In this document: positions 25,263 through 35,258 of the stretch, one piece after another
Layout of the letters: every line of letters starts with the position of its first letter
Position numbering within the stretch: the stretch's first letter is position 1
Assembly (NCBI RefSeq): GCF_000747155.1
Contig: NZ_AVCK01000001.1
Span: 1 to 64,000 of the forward strand
Direction: 5' to 3'
Length of the DNA stretch: 64,000 bases
Source of the DNA: Arenimonas metalli CF5-1
GTDB lineage: Bacteria; Pseudomonadota; Gammaproteobacteria; Xanthomonadales; Xanthomonadaceae
Translations under genes and position numbers: made by a program
Notes under the pieces: generated by a model
What the model was told of the DNA's origin: nothing
Databases searched by the model: none
What the model saw: only the letters and a program-made list of their open reading frames with translations

Positions 25263-27680
25263 GTGAATAAACGGCATCTGCAGCTACCGCTCGCCTTGGC
25301 ACTGGCCCTGGGCGCGTCCAGCGCGCACGCGCTGGGCCTCGGCCCGATCCAGGTCAAGTCCGGCCTAAACGAGCCGCTGGTGGCCGAGATCCCCATCCTG
25401 TCGGCGGCGCCCGGCGAGCTCGACGAGCTCGAGGTGCGGCTGGCTTCGCCCGAGGCCTTCGCCCGCGTCGGCCTCGAGCGCCCGGTCGGCCTCACCGCCA
25501 ACCTGCAGATGAGCGTCGGCCGCAATGCCTCCGGCCAGCCGGTGATCCGGGTCACCACTGCTTCGCGCTTCACCGAGCCCTTCCTGACCTTCCTGATCGA
25601 GGCCAACTGGGGCCGCGGTAGCGTGGTGCGCGAGTACAGCGCCCTGGTCGATCCGCCCTACATCGCGCCGGCGGTCATCCGCCCGCTGGAGGCGCCGGTC
25701 GCCGCCGCGCCCGCGCCCTACGTCGCGCCGCCGCCGGCCCCGCTGCCCGAGCCGGTCGAGACCACGCCGGTCGCCGATCCCGAGCCGGTGCTGACCGTCA
25801 CCGACATCCCGCCGGAGGCGCCCGCGCCGGCCGTCGAAGCGCTGCCGCCCGAACCCGCGCCCAGCCCCGAGCCGGTGCTGCCCGAGCCGGAGCCCGAAGT
25901 CGCCGCCCAGCCGCCCGCGCCTGAGCCGGCCCCGGAGCCCGATCCCACCCCCGTGCCTGAGCCTGCCCCGGAGCCCGTCGCCGCCGCGCCCGAGCCGGCC
26001 CCGGTCGCGCCGCCGGCCCCGGCCCCGACGCCCGCGCCGGCCGCGGCCGACAGCTACGGCCCCGTCAGCGAAGGCCAGACCCTCTGGAGCATCGCCAACG
26101 CGGCGCGCCAGGACCGCGCGGTCACCATCAACCAGATGATGCTGGCGCTGCAGCGGGCCAACCCCGAAGCCTTCATCGACGACAACATCAACCAGCTCAA
26201 GCGCGGCGCCGTGCTCCGCATCCCGGCGCGCGAAGAGGCGCTGGTGCTCGGCGCCGAGGAAGCGGCCGCGCTGGTGCGCGAGCAGGCCAGCGCCTGGCAG
26301 GCGCGGCGCCAGCCGGTGCCGCAGCCGGCGGAGTCGGTGGCCGAGGCGCCGTCGCGTCCCGCCCCGCGTCCCGGCGCCAGCGCGCCCGCCGACGGTCGCC
26401 TCGAGATCGTGCCGCCCTCGGGCGAAGAGCAGGCCGCCCGCGGCCTGCAGTCCGGCGCCAGCGGCGCCGGCACCGGCGCGGAGTTGCGCGCCGAACTGAC
26501 CCAGGCTCGCGAAGACCTCGCCGCCCGCCAGTCGGAAGTCGCCGAACTGCGCTCCCAGCTCACCGAACTCGACGAGCAGCAGGCCGACAGCGAGCGCCTG
26601 GTCGAACTCCAGGACAGCCAGCTCAAGGCCCTGCAGGATCGGCTGGGCCAGCCCGAGCCGGTCGCCCCGGCCCCGGCGCCCGAACCCGCGCCGGCCGCCG
26701 ACACCGCTGCCGCCGCCGAACCGGTGCCCGCGGCGCCTGCGCCGACGCCCTGGTTCATGAATCCGCTGGTGCTCGCCGGCGCCGGCCTGGTCCTGCTCGG
26801 CGGCCTGGTGATGGCGCTGCGCGGCCGTCGCAGCAAGGCGCCGCTGCCGGTGCCGTCGCGGCGCATCTCCGATGACGACGCGGTGCGCGCCAGCCTGCCG
26901 GGCGCCGCCCGTCCCGCCGCCGCCGAACCGGCGGCTGCCGACGAAGCGGTGGCCGACGCGGCCGTCGACGAGAACCTGCTGCGCCTGCAGAAGGCCCTGC
27001 GCGAGCGGCCCACCGACCTCGAGGCCCACATCGGCCTGCTGCGGTACCACTACGCCCGCGGCGAAGCCGCCGAGTACGAGCGCGCGGCCCAGGCCATGCG
27101 CATCCAGGTGCGCAGCACGCTCGACCCGCGCTGGCGCGAGGCCGTGGTGATGGGCGCCTCGCTGGCGCCGGGCAACGCCCTGTTCAGCCAGGCGGGCTGG
27201 AACACCCCGCGCTTCGGCGACACCGGCGTGATGGCCGCGACCGCCAAGCCTGCGGCCGCTCCGTCGGCGCCGGCGTCCGCCGCCGATCTCGACGACCTCG
27301 ATGCGATCGCGCCGTCCGCTTCCGCGCCGTCCTCGCCGGTCGACGAGGACGAGGACTGGGCCCGCATCACCAGCGGCGGTGCCGGCGTCCGCCTCACCTC
27401 GCCCGAACCGGCGCCCGCGCCGGCCCCGGAACCGGAGCCGACGTTCGAGCCGGAGCCTGACTTCAGCGTCACGGCAGAGCCCGACTTCGACGCCAGCTTC
27501 GACACCGCCCCGGCCGCCGACGGCGACGACGACGGCAGCGCCACCAAGATCGAGCTGGCCAAGGCCTACCTCGACATCGGCGACGTCGAAGGCGCCAAGG
27601 GCATGCTCGAGGAAGTGCTGGCCGAGGCCGGTCCGGCCGGCCGCGCCGAGGCCGCCCGCCTGCTCAAGGACATCGGCTAA
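25263..27680 (+). CDS. fimV: FimV-family pilus/polarity protein
   Basis: 805 residues from GTG at 25263, with GGGGAG about 9 nt upstream. Signal peptide (about 1-24) is followed by the FimV N domain (LGLGPIQVKSGLNEPLVAEI). A long Pro/Glu/Ala segment (about 140-262) leads to a LysM peptidoglycan-binding module (about 265-320), a coiled coil (about 410-462), one membrane helix (about 501-520), then an acidic cytoplasmic part ending in the conserved FimV C-terminal TPR-like domain (about 760-805, TKIELAKAYLDIGDVEGAKG). In Pseudomonas FimV organises type IV pili and cAMP signalling at the pole. truA starts directly at its stop. Confidence 0.93.
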   Translation: MNKRHLQLPLALALALGASSAHALGLGPIQVKSGLNEPLVAEIPILSAAPGELDELEVRLASPEAFARVGLERPVGLTANLQMSVGRNASGQPVIRVTTASRFTEPFLTFLIEANWGRGSVVREYSALVDPPYIAPAVIRPLEAPVAAAPAPYVAPPPAPLPEPVETTPVADPEPVLTVTDIPPEAPAPAVEALPPEPAPSPEPVLPEPEPEVAAQPPAPEPAPEPDPTPVPEPAPEPVAAAPEPAPVAPPAPAPTPAPAAADSYGPVSEGQTLWSIANAARQDRAVTINQMMLALQRANPEAFIDDNINQLKRGAVLRIPAREEALVLGAEEAAALVREQASAWQARRQPVPQPAESVAEAPSRPAPRPGASAPADGRLEIVPPSGEEQAARGLQSGASGAGTGAELRAELTQAREDLAARQSEVAELRSQLTELDEQQADSERLVELQDSQLKALQDRLGQPEPVAPAPAPEPAPAADTAAAAEPVPAAPAPTPWFMNPLVLAGAGLVLLGGLVMALRGRRSKAPLPVPSRRISDDDAVRASLPGAARPAAAEPAAADEAVADAAVDENLLRLQKALRERPTDLEAHIGLLRYHYARGEAAEYERAAQAMRIQVRSTLDPRWREAVVMGASLAPGNALFSQAGWNTPRFGDTGVMAATAKPAAAPSAPASAADLDDLDAIAPSASAPSSPVDEDEDWARITSGGAGVRLTSPEPAPAPAPEPEPTFEPEPDFSVTAEPDFDASFDTAPAADGDDDGSATKIELAKAYLDIGDVEGAKGMLEEVLAEAGPAGRAEAARLLKDIG

Positions 27681-28448
27681 CTGCGCTACGCACTGGGCAT
27701 CGAGTACGACGGCAGCGGCTTCCAGGGATGGCAGCGGCTGTCGCACGGTGCCTCGGTGCAGGCCGAGGTCGAGAAGGCGCTGTCCTTCGTCGCCAACCAT
27801 CCGCTCGACGTGGTCTGCGCGGGCCGCACCGACAGCGGCGTGCACGCGCGCTGCCAGGTGGTGCACCTGGACTCGGACTCGGGCCGCACGCCGTTCGCGT
27901 TCCGGCAGGGCGCCAACAGCCGCCTGCCGGGCAGCATCGCGGTGCTGTGGTGCCAGGAAATGCCGCAGGACTTCCACGCCCGCTACTCGGCGCGCGCGCG
28001 GCGCTACCGCTACACCATCCTCAACCGCGGCATGCGGCCGGCCATGCAGCGCGAGTACCTCACCTGGGAGCGCCAGCCGCTCGATGCCGACGCCATGCAC
28101 CGCGCGGCCCAGGCGCTGGTCGGCGAGCATGACTTCAGCGCCTTCCGCACCGTGCACTGCCAGGCGCCGCACCCGAACCGCAACGTGCACGACATCCGCG
28201 TCTGGCGCGAGGACGACCGCGTGATCATGGAAGTGCAGGCCAACGCCTTCCTGCACCACATGGTGCGCAACTTCGTCGGCAGCCTGCTGCTGGTCGGCCG
28301 CGGCGAGCAGCCCGAGGCCTGGGTCGCCGAACTGCTGGCGGGTCGCGACCGCACCGTCGCCGGGCCCACCGCGCCGTCGAGCGGCCTGGTCTTCCTCGGC
28401 CCGCGCTACCCCGCCGAATGGTCGCTCCCCCCCGAAGTCACCCTCTAA
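27681..28448 (+). CDS. truA: tRNA pseudouridine(38-40) synthase, CTG start
   Basis: 255 residues if read from CTG at 27681, the codon immediately after the fimV TAA. The conserved first strand [17 protein letters not shown] begins at once, so a later start would delete essential sequence and an earlier one is impossible because TAA is in frame. AAGGA (27666-27670) is placed 10 nt before the CTG. Catalytic Asp lies in [17 protein letters not shown] and [14 protein letters not shown] are family motifs. It modifies U38-U40 of tRNA anticodon arms. A sequencing error turning ATG into CTG cannot be excluded. Confidence 0.9.
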   Translation: MRYALGIEYDGSGFQGWQRLSHGASVQAEVEKALSFVANHPLDVVCAGRTDSGVHARCQVVHLDSDSGRTPFAFRQGANSRLPGSIAVLWCQEMPQDFHARYSARARRYRYTILNRGMRPAMQREYLTWERQPLDADAMHRAAQALVGEHDFSAFRTVHCQAPHPNRNVHDIRVWREDDRVIMEVQANAFLHHMVRNFVGSLLLVGRGEQPEAWVAELLAGRDRTVAGPTAPSSGLVFLGPRYPAEWSLPPEVTL

Positions 28449-28452
28449 CCCC

Positions 28453-28935
28453 CCCTGTAGGAGGGCCTTCAGGCCCGAAGCTTTTGAGTGCGTTGTGCCG
28501 GGCGCGTTCGAGGCACCCGCCCGCCGCACGAGCGGTCTCTTTCCCGGACACGCCGTGAATCCGTCCATGGAGGCTCATCAGCGACGTCCGTGTCGCTGAT
28601 GGTCCGGGAAAGAGACCGCTCATGCGACGGTCGGCCGACCTGCAGGGCCGGTACCAAGTTTGCCAAAGCCTGCAAACCTTGACGTCCCGTCACTGGGGCG
28701 TGGCTACAGGCTCGCGAGCTTTTGGAGTTCGATGTTCCGGCCCGGATGGCACGCGGCCCGTCGTGCGCGAGGTCGCTTTCCCGGGGTATCGAAAACATGG
28801 ACGTTTTCGATAAGCCCCCATGGACGGGTTCACGGCGTCCCCGGGAAAGCGACCTCGCGTACGGCGGGCCTTCGCGACGGACGGGCCCGGCAGAATGCAC
28901 TCAAAAGCTTCGGGCCTGAAGGCCCTCCTACAGGG
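28453..28935. repeat. Giant palindromic element, family B, with REP-type ends
   Basis: 483 nt. Outer arms 28453-28503 and 28885-28935 pair over 51 bp with two mismatches; each end is a REP unit (CCCTGTAGGAGGG then CTTCAG core). Left side hairpin: stem 28530-28548/28603-28621, enclosing a conserved block and an inner hairpin (28576-28585/28592-28601). Right side hairpin: stem 28766-28786/28839-28859, with inner hairpin 28787-28796/28803-28812. The two side hairpins are homologous in inverted orientation: the ~26-nt block containing CCGTCCATGG is shared, while outer and inner stems differ and stay complementary. The middle part (28622-28765) has weaker pairing. It starts 4 nt after the truA stop. 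Confidence 0.85.
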
Positions 28936-28978
28936 ATCAGGGGGTGGGGTCGTACACGGCGTGAGCACGTTGGGGGCT

Positions 28979-28984
28979 TACAAT
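28979..28984 (+). promoter_or_regulatory. -10 box of a probable leaderless transcript (trpF)
   Basis: TACAAT, then six bases, then ATG of trpF at 28991. No Shine-Dalgarno sequence precedes the ATG. The position, just after the family-B palindrome, suggests trpF has its own start rather than read-through from truA. -35 not evident. Confidence 0.45.
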
Positions 28985-28990
28985 GCCGGC

Positions 28991-29618
28991 ATGAGGACGC
29001 GCATCAAGTTTTGCGGCATGACCCGGCCCGGCGACGTGCGGCTGGCGGTCGAGCTGGGCGTGGATGCGCTGGGCTTCGTGTTCGCGGCCAACAGCCCGCG
29101 CCGGCTTGGGCTCGAGCAGCTCGAGGGCCTGCGCCAGGCGGTGCCGCCGCTGGTCGACGCCGTCGCGCTGTTCATGGACAACCCCGGCAGCGAGGTCGCC
29201 GCGGCCATCAAGATCCTGCGGCCCACGCTGCTGCAGTTCCACGGCGGCGAGGACGACGCGTTCTGCCGCGGCTTCGGCCTGCCGTTCATCAAGACCGTAC
29301 CGATGGGGAAGGGCGCCGACGATGCGGCGCTGGCGCGGAAACGCTACCCTTCGGCCAGTGCCTTCCTGCTCGACGGCCATGGCCCCGGCCAGCCCGGCGG
29401 CCGCGGCGAGCGCTTCGACTGGACCACCATCCCGCCGCTGGGCAAGCCGGTCTTCCTGGCCGGCGGCCTGTCGGCCGCGAACGTGGCCCAGGCCATCCGC
29501 ACCGCGCGGCCCTACGCCGTGGACGTTTCGAGCGGGATCGAGAGCGCGCCGGGCACCAAGGACGGCGACAAAATGCAGCAATTCGTAGACGAGGTTCGAC
29601 GTGCAGACCGCAGCAGCC

Positions 29619-29626
<8 letters not shown>
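28991..29626 (+). CDS. trpF: Phosphoribosylanthranilate isomerase
   Basis: 211 residues from ATG at 28991; longer in-frame frames run back into the palindrome and are rejected. (beta/alpha)8-barrel motifs: [20 protein letters not shown] with the catalytic Cys, [39 protein letters not shown] with the catalytic Asp, [10 protein letters not shown] and [16 protein letters not shown] for phosphate binding. Converts PRA to CdRP in tryptophan synthesis. Overlaps the trpB start by 8 nt. trpD and trpC are not nearby, as is usual in xanthomonads where the trp genes are split. Confidence 0.95.
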
Positions 29627-30848
<1,222 letters not shown>

Positions 30849-30872
30849 CTTCGTGTGGCTTTTTATTTTTTG

Positions 30873-31018
30873 ACACGGATAAAAGCGGATGAACGCGGAT
30901 AAACACGGATAGAGCAACAGCCTTGGGGTGGTTCTTCGCCAGCCTGTCTCCCTCCGCCGAAAACCCATCTGCATTGCTTTATCTGTGTTCATCCGTGTTC
31001 ATCCGCTCTTATCCGTGT
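30873..31018. repeat. Inverted repeat of GGATRAACRC units, family C, copy 2
   Basis: Arms 30873-30916 and 30975-31018 pair over 44 bp with a few mismatches; units such as GGATGAACGC and GGATAAACAC recur. The left arm shares 20 nt (GGATAAACACGGATAGAGCA) with copy 1 after aroC. The 58-nt interior differs between copies. A T-rich stretch (TTTTTATTTTTT, 30860-30871) lies immediately before it. It sits between trpB and trpA. Confidence 0.8.
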
Positions 31019-31028
31019 TGAGAAACCC

Positions 31029-31835
31029 ATGTCCCGAATCGCCGCCAAGTTCCGATCCCTCCTCGAAGCCAAGCGCAAGGCGCTCGTTCCGTTCGTGACG
31101 GCGGGGGATCCGTTGCTGGAGGCGACGGTGCCCGTGATGCATGCGCTCGTGGCCGCCGGTGCCGACGTAATCGAGCTGGGCGTGCCGTTTTCGGATCCGA
31201 TGGCCGATGGGCCGGTGATCCAGCGCAGTTCTGAGCGCGCGATCGAGCGCGGCGCGGGGCTGCGCTACATCCTCGCCGCCGTCGCCGAGTTCCGCGGCCG
31301 CGACGCCGACACGCCGGTGGTGCTGATGGGCTACCTGAACCCGGTCGAGATGTGGGGCGCAGAGCGTTTCGCCAAGGCCGCGGCCGATGCGGGCGTGGAC
31401 GGCGTGCTGCTGGTCGACCTGCCGCCGGAAGAGGCCGGCCCGACCCGCGCCGCGTTCAACGCCGCCGGCCTGGACCTGATCTCGCTGGCCGCGCCGACCA
31501 CCACGCCCGACCGCCTCGCGCGCCTGGCCACCGAGTCGCAGGGCTACCTGTACTACGTGTCCTTCGCCGGCGTGACCGGCGGCGGCCAGCTCGACACCAC
31601 CGCGGTGCTGGCCAAGGCCGGCGACCTGCGCCGGCAGGCGAACGTGCCGGTGCTGGTCGGTTTCGGCATCCGCGACGCGGCCTCGGCCGCGGCGCTGGCG
31701 CCGGCCGCCGACGGCATCGTGGTCGGCAGCGCGCTGGTGGACGCCCTCTCCGGTGCCGCCACGCCTGAGGACGCCGCGGCCCGGGCGGGCGCCTTCCTGG
31801 CCCCGCTGCGCGCGGCCCTGGACGCCCACGCCTGA
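31029..31835 (+). CDS. trpA: Tryptophan synthase alpha chain
   Basis: 268 residues, exactly the standard length. Catalytic Glu49 and Asp60 lie in IELGVPFSDPMADGP; the LMGYLNP and YLYYVSFAGVTGG segments and C-terminal VGFGIRDAASA phosphate site are intact. It cleaves indole-glycerol phosphate and channels indole to TrpB. The right arm of the family-C palindrome ends 10 nt before its ATG and includes the ribosome-binding region, so RNA folding could limit its translation. Confidence 0.97.
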   Translation: MSRIAAKFRSLLEAKRKALVPFVTAGDPLLEATVPVMHALVAAGADVIELGVPFSDPMADGPVIQRSSERAIERGAGLRYILAAVAEFRGRDADTPVVLMGYLNPVEMWGAERFAKAAADAGVDGVLLVDLPPEEAGPTRAAFNAAGLDLISLAAPTTTPDRLARLATESQGYLYYVSFAGVTGGGQLDTTAVLAKAGDLRRQANVPVLVGFGIRDAASAAALAPAADGIVVGSALVDALSGAATPEDAAARAGAFLAPLRAALDAHA

Positions 31836-31910
31836 CCGCGGCCGGGCGGGGGCCTTCCGGCCGGGGCCATTCGGGCTAAACTTCCCGACCCGAACGAGAC
31901 CGGTGGCTGA

Positions 31911-32807
<897 letters not shown>

Positions 32808-32812
32808 CCGGG

Positions 32813-34156
32813 ATGGCGGACCGCAAGTATTTCGGCACCGACGGCATCCGCGGCCGGGTCGGCGAGTGGCCGGTCTCGGCCGATTTCATGCTGCGCCTGG
32901 GCGCGGCCGCCGGCCGGGTGCTGGCGGCGCAGGGACGCGACGACGTCACGGTGGTGATCGGCAAGGACACGCGCATCTCGGGCTACATGTTCGAGGCGGC
33001 GCTGGAGGCCGGGCTGGTCGCCGCCGGCGCCGACGTGCGCCTGCTGGGCCCGATGCCGACCCCGGCCGTGGCCTACCTGACGCGCTCGCTGCGCGCCGAT
33101 GCCGGCATCGTCATCAGCGCCTCGCACAACCCGCACCACGACAACGGCATCAAGTTCTTCTCGGCCCAGGGCGAGAAGCTGGGCGACGCGCTGGAAGCCG
33201 CGATCGAGGCCGAGCTCGACAAGCCCTTCGCCACGGTCGGCTCGGAGTCGCTGGGCAAGGCCTCGCGCGTCACCGACGCGATGGCGCGCTACGCCGAGTT
33301 TTGCAAATCCACCGTCCCCGACGATTTCGTGCTCAGCGGCATGAAGATCGTGCTCGACTGCGCCCACGGCGCCACCTACCAGGTCGCGCCGCGCGTGTTC
33401 TCCGAGCTCGGCGCCGTGGTGGACTGCATCGGCAATGCGCCCGACGGCCTGAACATCAACGACGGCGTCGGCTCCACCCACCCGGGCGCGCTGATGGCGC
33501 GCGTGCGCGAGACCGGCGCCGACCTCGGCATCGCCTTCGACGGCGACGGCGACCGCGTGCTGATGGTGGACGGGCAGGGCCAGCTGGTGGATGGCGACGG
33601 CCTGATCTGGATCCTGGCGCGCGACTGGCACGCCAGCGGCCGCCTGCGCGGCCCGGTGGTCGGCACCCTGATGACGAACTACGCCATGGAGCGCTCGCTG
33701 GGCGAGCAGGGCATCGGCTTCCTGCGCGCCAGGGTCGGCGACCGCTACGTGCACCAGGCCCTGGTCGAGCGCGACGGCGTGCTCGGCGGCGAGGCCTCGG
33801 GCCACATCCTGTGCCTGGATCGCGCCAGCACCGGCGACGCCATCGTCAGCGCGCTGCAGGTGATCGAAGTGCTGCGCCGCCGCGGCAAGTCGCTGCAGCA
33901 GGCCCTGGCCGGCTACCAGCCGCTGCCGCAGCAGACCGTCAACGTACGGGTGGCCCCGGGCGTGAAGCCGCTCGACAGCGCCGCCGTGCAGGCCGCCCGC
34001 GCCGAGGCCGAGGCGGCCCTGGCCGGCCGCGGCCGCCTGGTGCTGCGCCCGTCCGGCACCGAGCCGGTGGTGCGAGTCACCGTCGAGGCCGACGACGACG
34101 GCCTGATGCGCCAGGTGCTTGATCGCCTGGCCGAGGTCGTCCGCGCCGCCACTTGA
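32813..34156 (+). CDS. glmM: Phosphoglucosamine mutase
   Basis: 447 residues. Starts [20 protein letters not shown]; the active-site phosphoserine is Ser104 in [17 protein letters not shown], the Mg site is DGDGDR at 243-248, the sugar-binding GEASGH follows, and the C-terminal phosphate loop is [11 protein letters not shown]. It interconverts glucosamine 6- and 1-phosphate for UDP-GlcNAc, peptidoglycan and LPS. It shares an operon with accD. A hairpin (34166-34190) follows. Confidence 0.97.
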   Translation: MADRKYFGTDGIRGRVGEWPVSADFMLRLGAAAGRVLAAQGRDDVTVVIGKDTRISGYMFEAALEAGLVAAGADVRLLGPMPTPAVAYLTRSLRADAGIVISASHNPHHDNGIKFFSAQGEKLGDALEAAIEAELDKPFATVGSESLGKASRVTDAMARYAEFCKSTVPDDFVLSGMKIVLDCAHGATYQVAPRVFSELGAVVDCIGNAPDGLNINDGVGSTHPGALMARVRETGADLGIAFDGDGDRVLMVDGQGQLVDGDGLIWILARDWHASGRLRGPVVGTLMTNYAMERSLGEQGIGFLRARVGDRYVHQALVERDGVLGGEASGHILCLDRASTGDAIVSALQVIEVLRRRGKSLQQALAGYQPLPQQTVNVRVAPGVKPLDSAAVQAARAEAEAALAGRGRLVLRPSGTEPVVRVTVEADDDGLMRQVLDRLAEVVRAAT

Positions 34157-34165
34157 GCCTCGTCA

Positions 34166-34190
34166 AGGCCCGGCTCACGCCGCCGGGCCT
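34166..34190. terminator. Hairpin after glmM
   Basis: Perfect 9-bp stem AGGCCCGGC / GCCGGGCCT with a 7-nt loop, 10 nt after the glmM stop. No T-run follows; instead TAGAAT (34190-34195), a possible -10 box for the next gene, overlaps the last base. Confidence 0.45.
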
Positions 34191-34226
34191 AGAATCCACC
34201 CCACGCCACTTTCCGGAATCCCGCCC

Positions 34227-35165
34227 GTGACCGCCAGCATCCCCACCCTCGACATCCAGCGCTTCGACACCGACCGCGAGGCCTTCGTCGCCGAGCTCGG
34301 CGCCGCCTACCGCGAGTGGGGCTTCGCCGGCATCCGCAACCACGGCATCCCGCAGGCGCAGATCGACCGCGCCTACGACGTGTTCCAGCGCTTCTTCGCG
34401 CTTCCGGAGGACGTGAAGAAGACCTACCACGTGCCCGGCGGCGGCGGTGCCCGCGGCTACACGCCCTTCGGCATCGAGACCGCGAAGGGCGCCAAGCACT
34501 TCGACCTCAAGGAGTTCTGGCACGTGGGCCGCGAGATCCCGCGCGACTCGAAGTACGCCGACGTGATGCCGCCCAACCTGTGGCCGTCCGAGATCCCCGA
34601 GTTCAAGGAAGTGGCCTACGGCCTGTACACGGCCCTCGACCAGCTGGGCTCGCGCGTGCTGTCGGCGCTGGCCCTGCACATCAACCTGCCGGTGGACTTC
34701 TTCGCCGACAAGACCAACTTCGGCAACTCGATCCTGCGCCCTATCCACTACCCGCCGATCACCGCCGACGACATCCCGAACGTGCGCGCCGGCGCCCACG
34801 AGGACATCAACTTCATCACGCTGCTGGTCGGCGCCAGCGCCGCCGGCCTGGAAGTGCTGTCGCGCAAGGGCGAGTGGGTGCCGTTCACCGCCGACGCCGA
34901 CACCATCGTGGTCAACATCGGCGACATGCTGCAGCGCCTGAGCAACCACGTGTACCCGTCCACCACCCACCGCGTGGTGAACCCGCCGGGCGAAGCCGCG
35001 CGCAAGCCGCGCTACTCGACGCCGTATTTCCTGCACCCGAACCCGGACTTCCTGATCAAGACCCTGCCGGGCTGCGTAGACGCCGGGAACCCGGATCGCT
35101 ATCCGGAGCCGATCACCGCGCACGAGTACCTCCTCGAACGCCTGCGCGAGATCAAGTTGGTCTGA
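34227..35165 (+). CDS. 2-oxoglutarate/Fe(II)-dependent oxygenase, isopenicillin N synthase family
   Basis: 312 residues from GTG at 34227; a longer frame back to 34119 covers the glmM end and lacks family sequence. DIOX_N-like start (IPTLDIQRF, EWGFAGIRNHGIP) and C-terminal double-stranded helix with Fe ligands His191-x-Asp193 (HEDINFITLL) and His248, and Arg262-x-Ser264 for 2-oxoglutarate. KAPF-type xanthomonad homologues are common and uncharacterised; substrate unknown. Its stop codon forms the first bases of a perfect 26-bp inverted repeat. Confidence 0.88.
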   Translation: MTASIPTLDIQRFDTDREAFVAELGAAYREWGFAGIRNHGIPQAQIDRAYDVFQRFFALPEDVKKTYHVPGGGGARGYTPFGIETAKGAKHFDLKEFWHVGREIPRDSKYADVMPPNLWPSEIPEFKEVAYGLYTALDQLGSRVLSALALHINLPVDFFADKTNFGNSILRPIHYPPITADDIPNVRAGAHEDINFITLLVGASAAGLEVLSRKGEWVPFTADADTIVVNIGDMLQRLSNHVYPSTTHRVVNPPGEAARKPRYSTPYFLHPNPDFLIKTLPGCVDAGNPDRYPEPITAHEYLLERLREIKLV

Positions 35166-35258
35166 ACCAAATGAACCAGGTTCATTTACAGGGCTACAGG
35201 TTTTACGCCCTTCGCTGAGTGTCGCCGCCCTTTAAATGAACCTGGTTCATTTGGTTCA
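35163..35258. repeat. Perfect 26-bp inverted repeat joining two stop codons, family D
   Basis: Arms 35163-35188 and 35233-35258 are perfectly complementary. Each arm contains the near-palindrome ATGAACC-A/T-GGTTCAT. The left arm begins with the TGA of the oxygenase; the right arm ends with the TCA that is the SDR stop on the other strand, so both convergent genes end with identical sequence. The 44-nt interior has a small GGGC/GCCC hairpin and no gene. It may be a bidirectional terminator or a small palindromic mobile element. Confidence 0.85.

Noticed and set aside
25365-28568. Long minus-strand frame opposite fimV and truA
   Set aside because: Low-complexity Gly/Arg product antisense to recognised genes; it also runs into the family-B palindrome.
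28469-28900. Open frames on both strands in element B
   Set aside because: Peptides are mirror-like products of the inverted repeat, not a gene.
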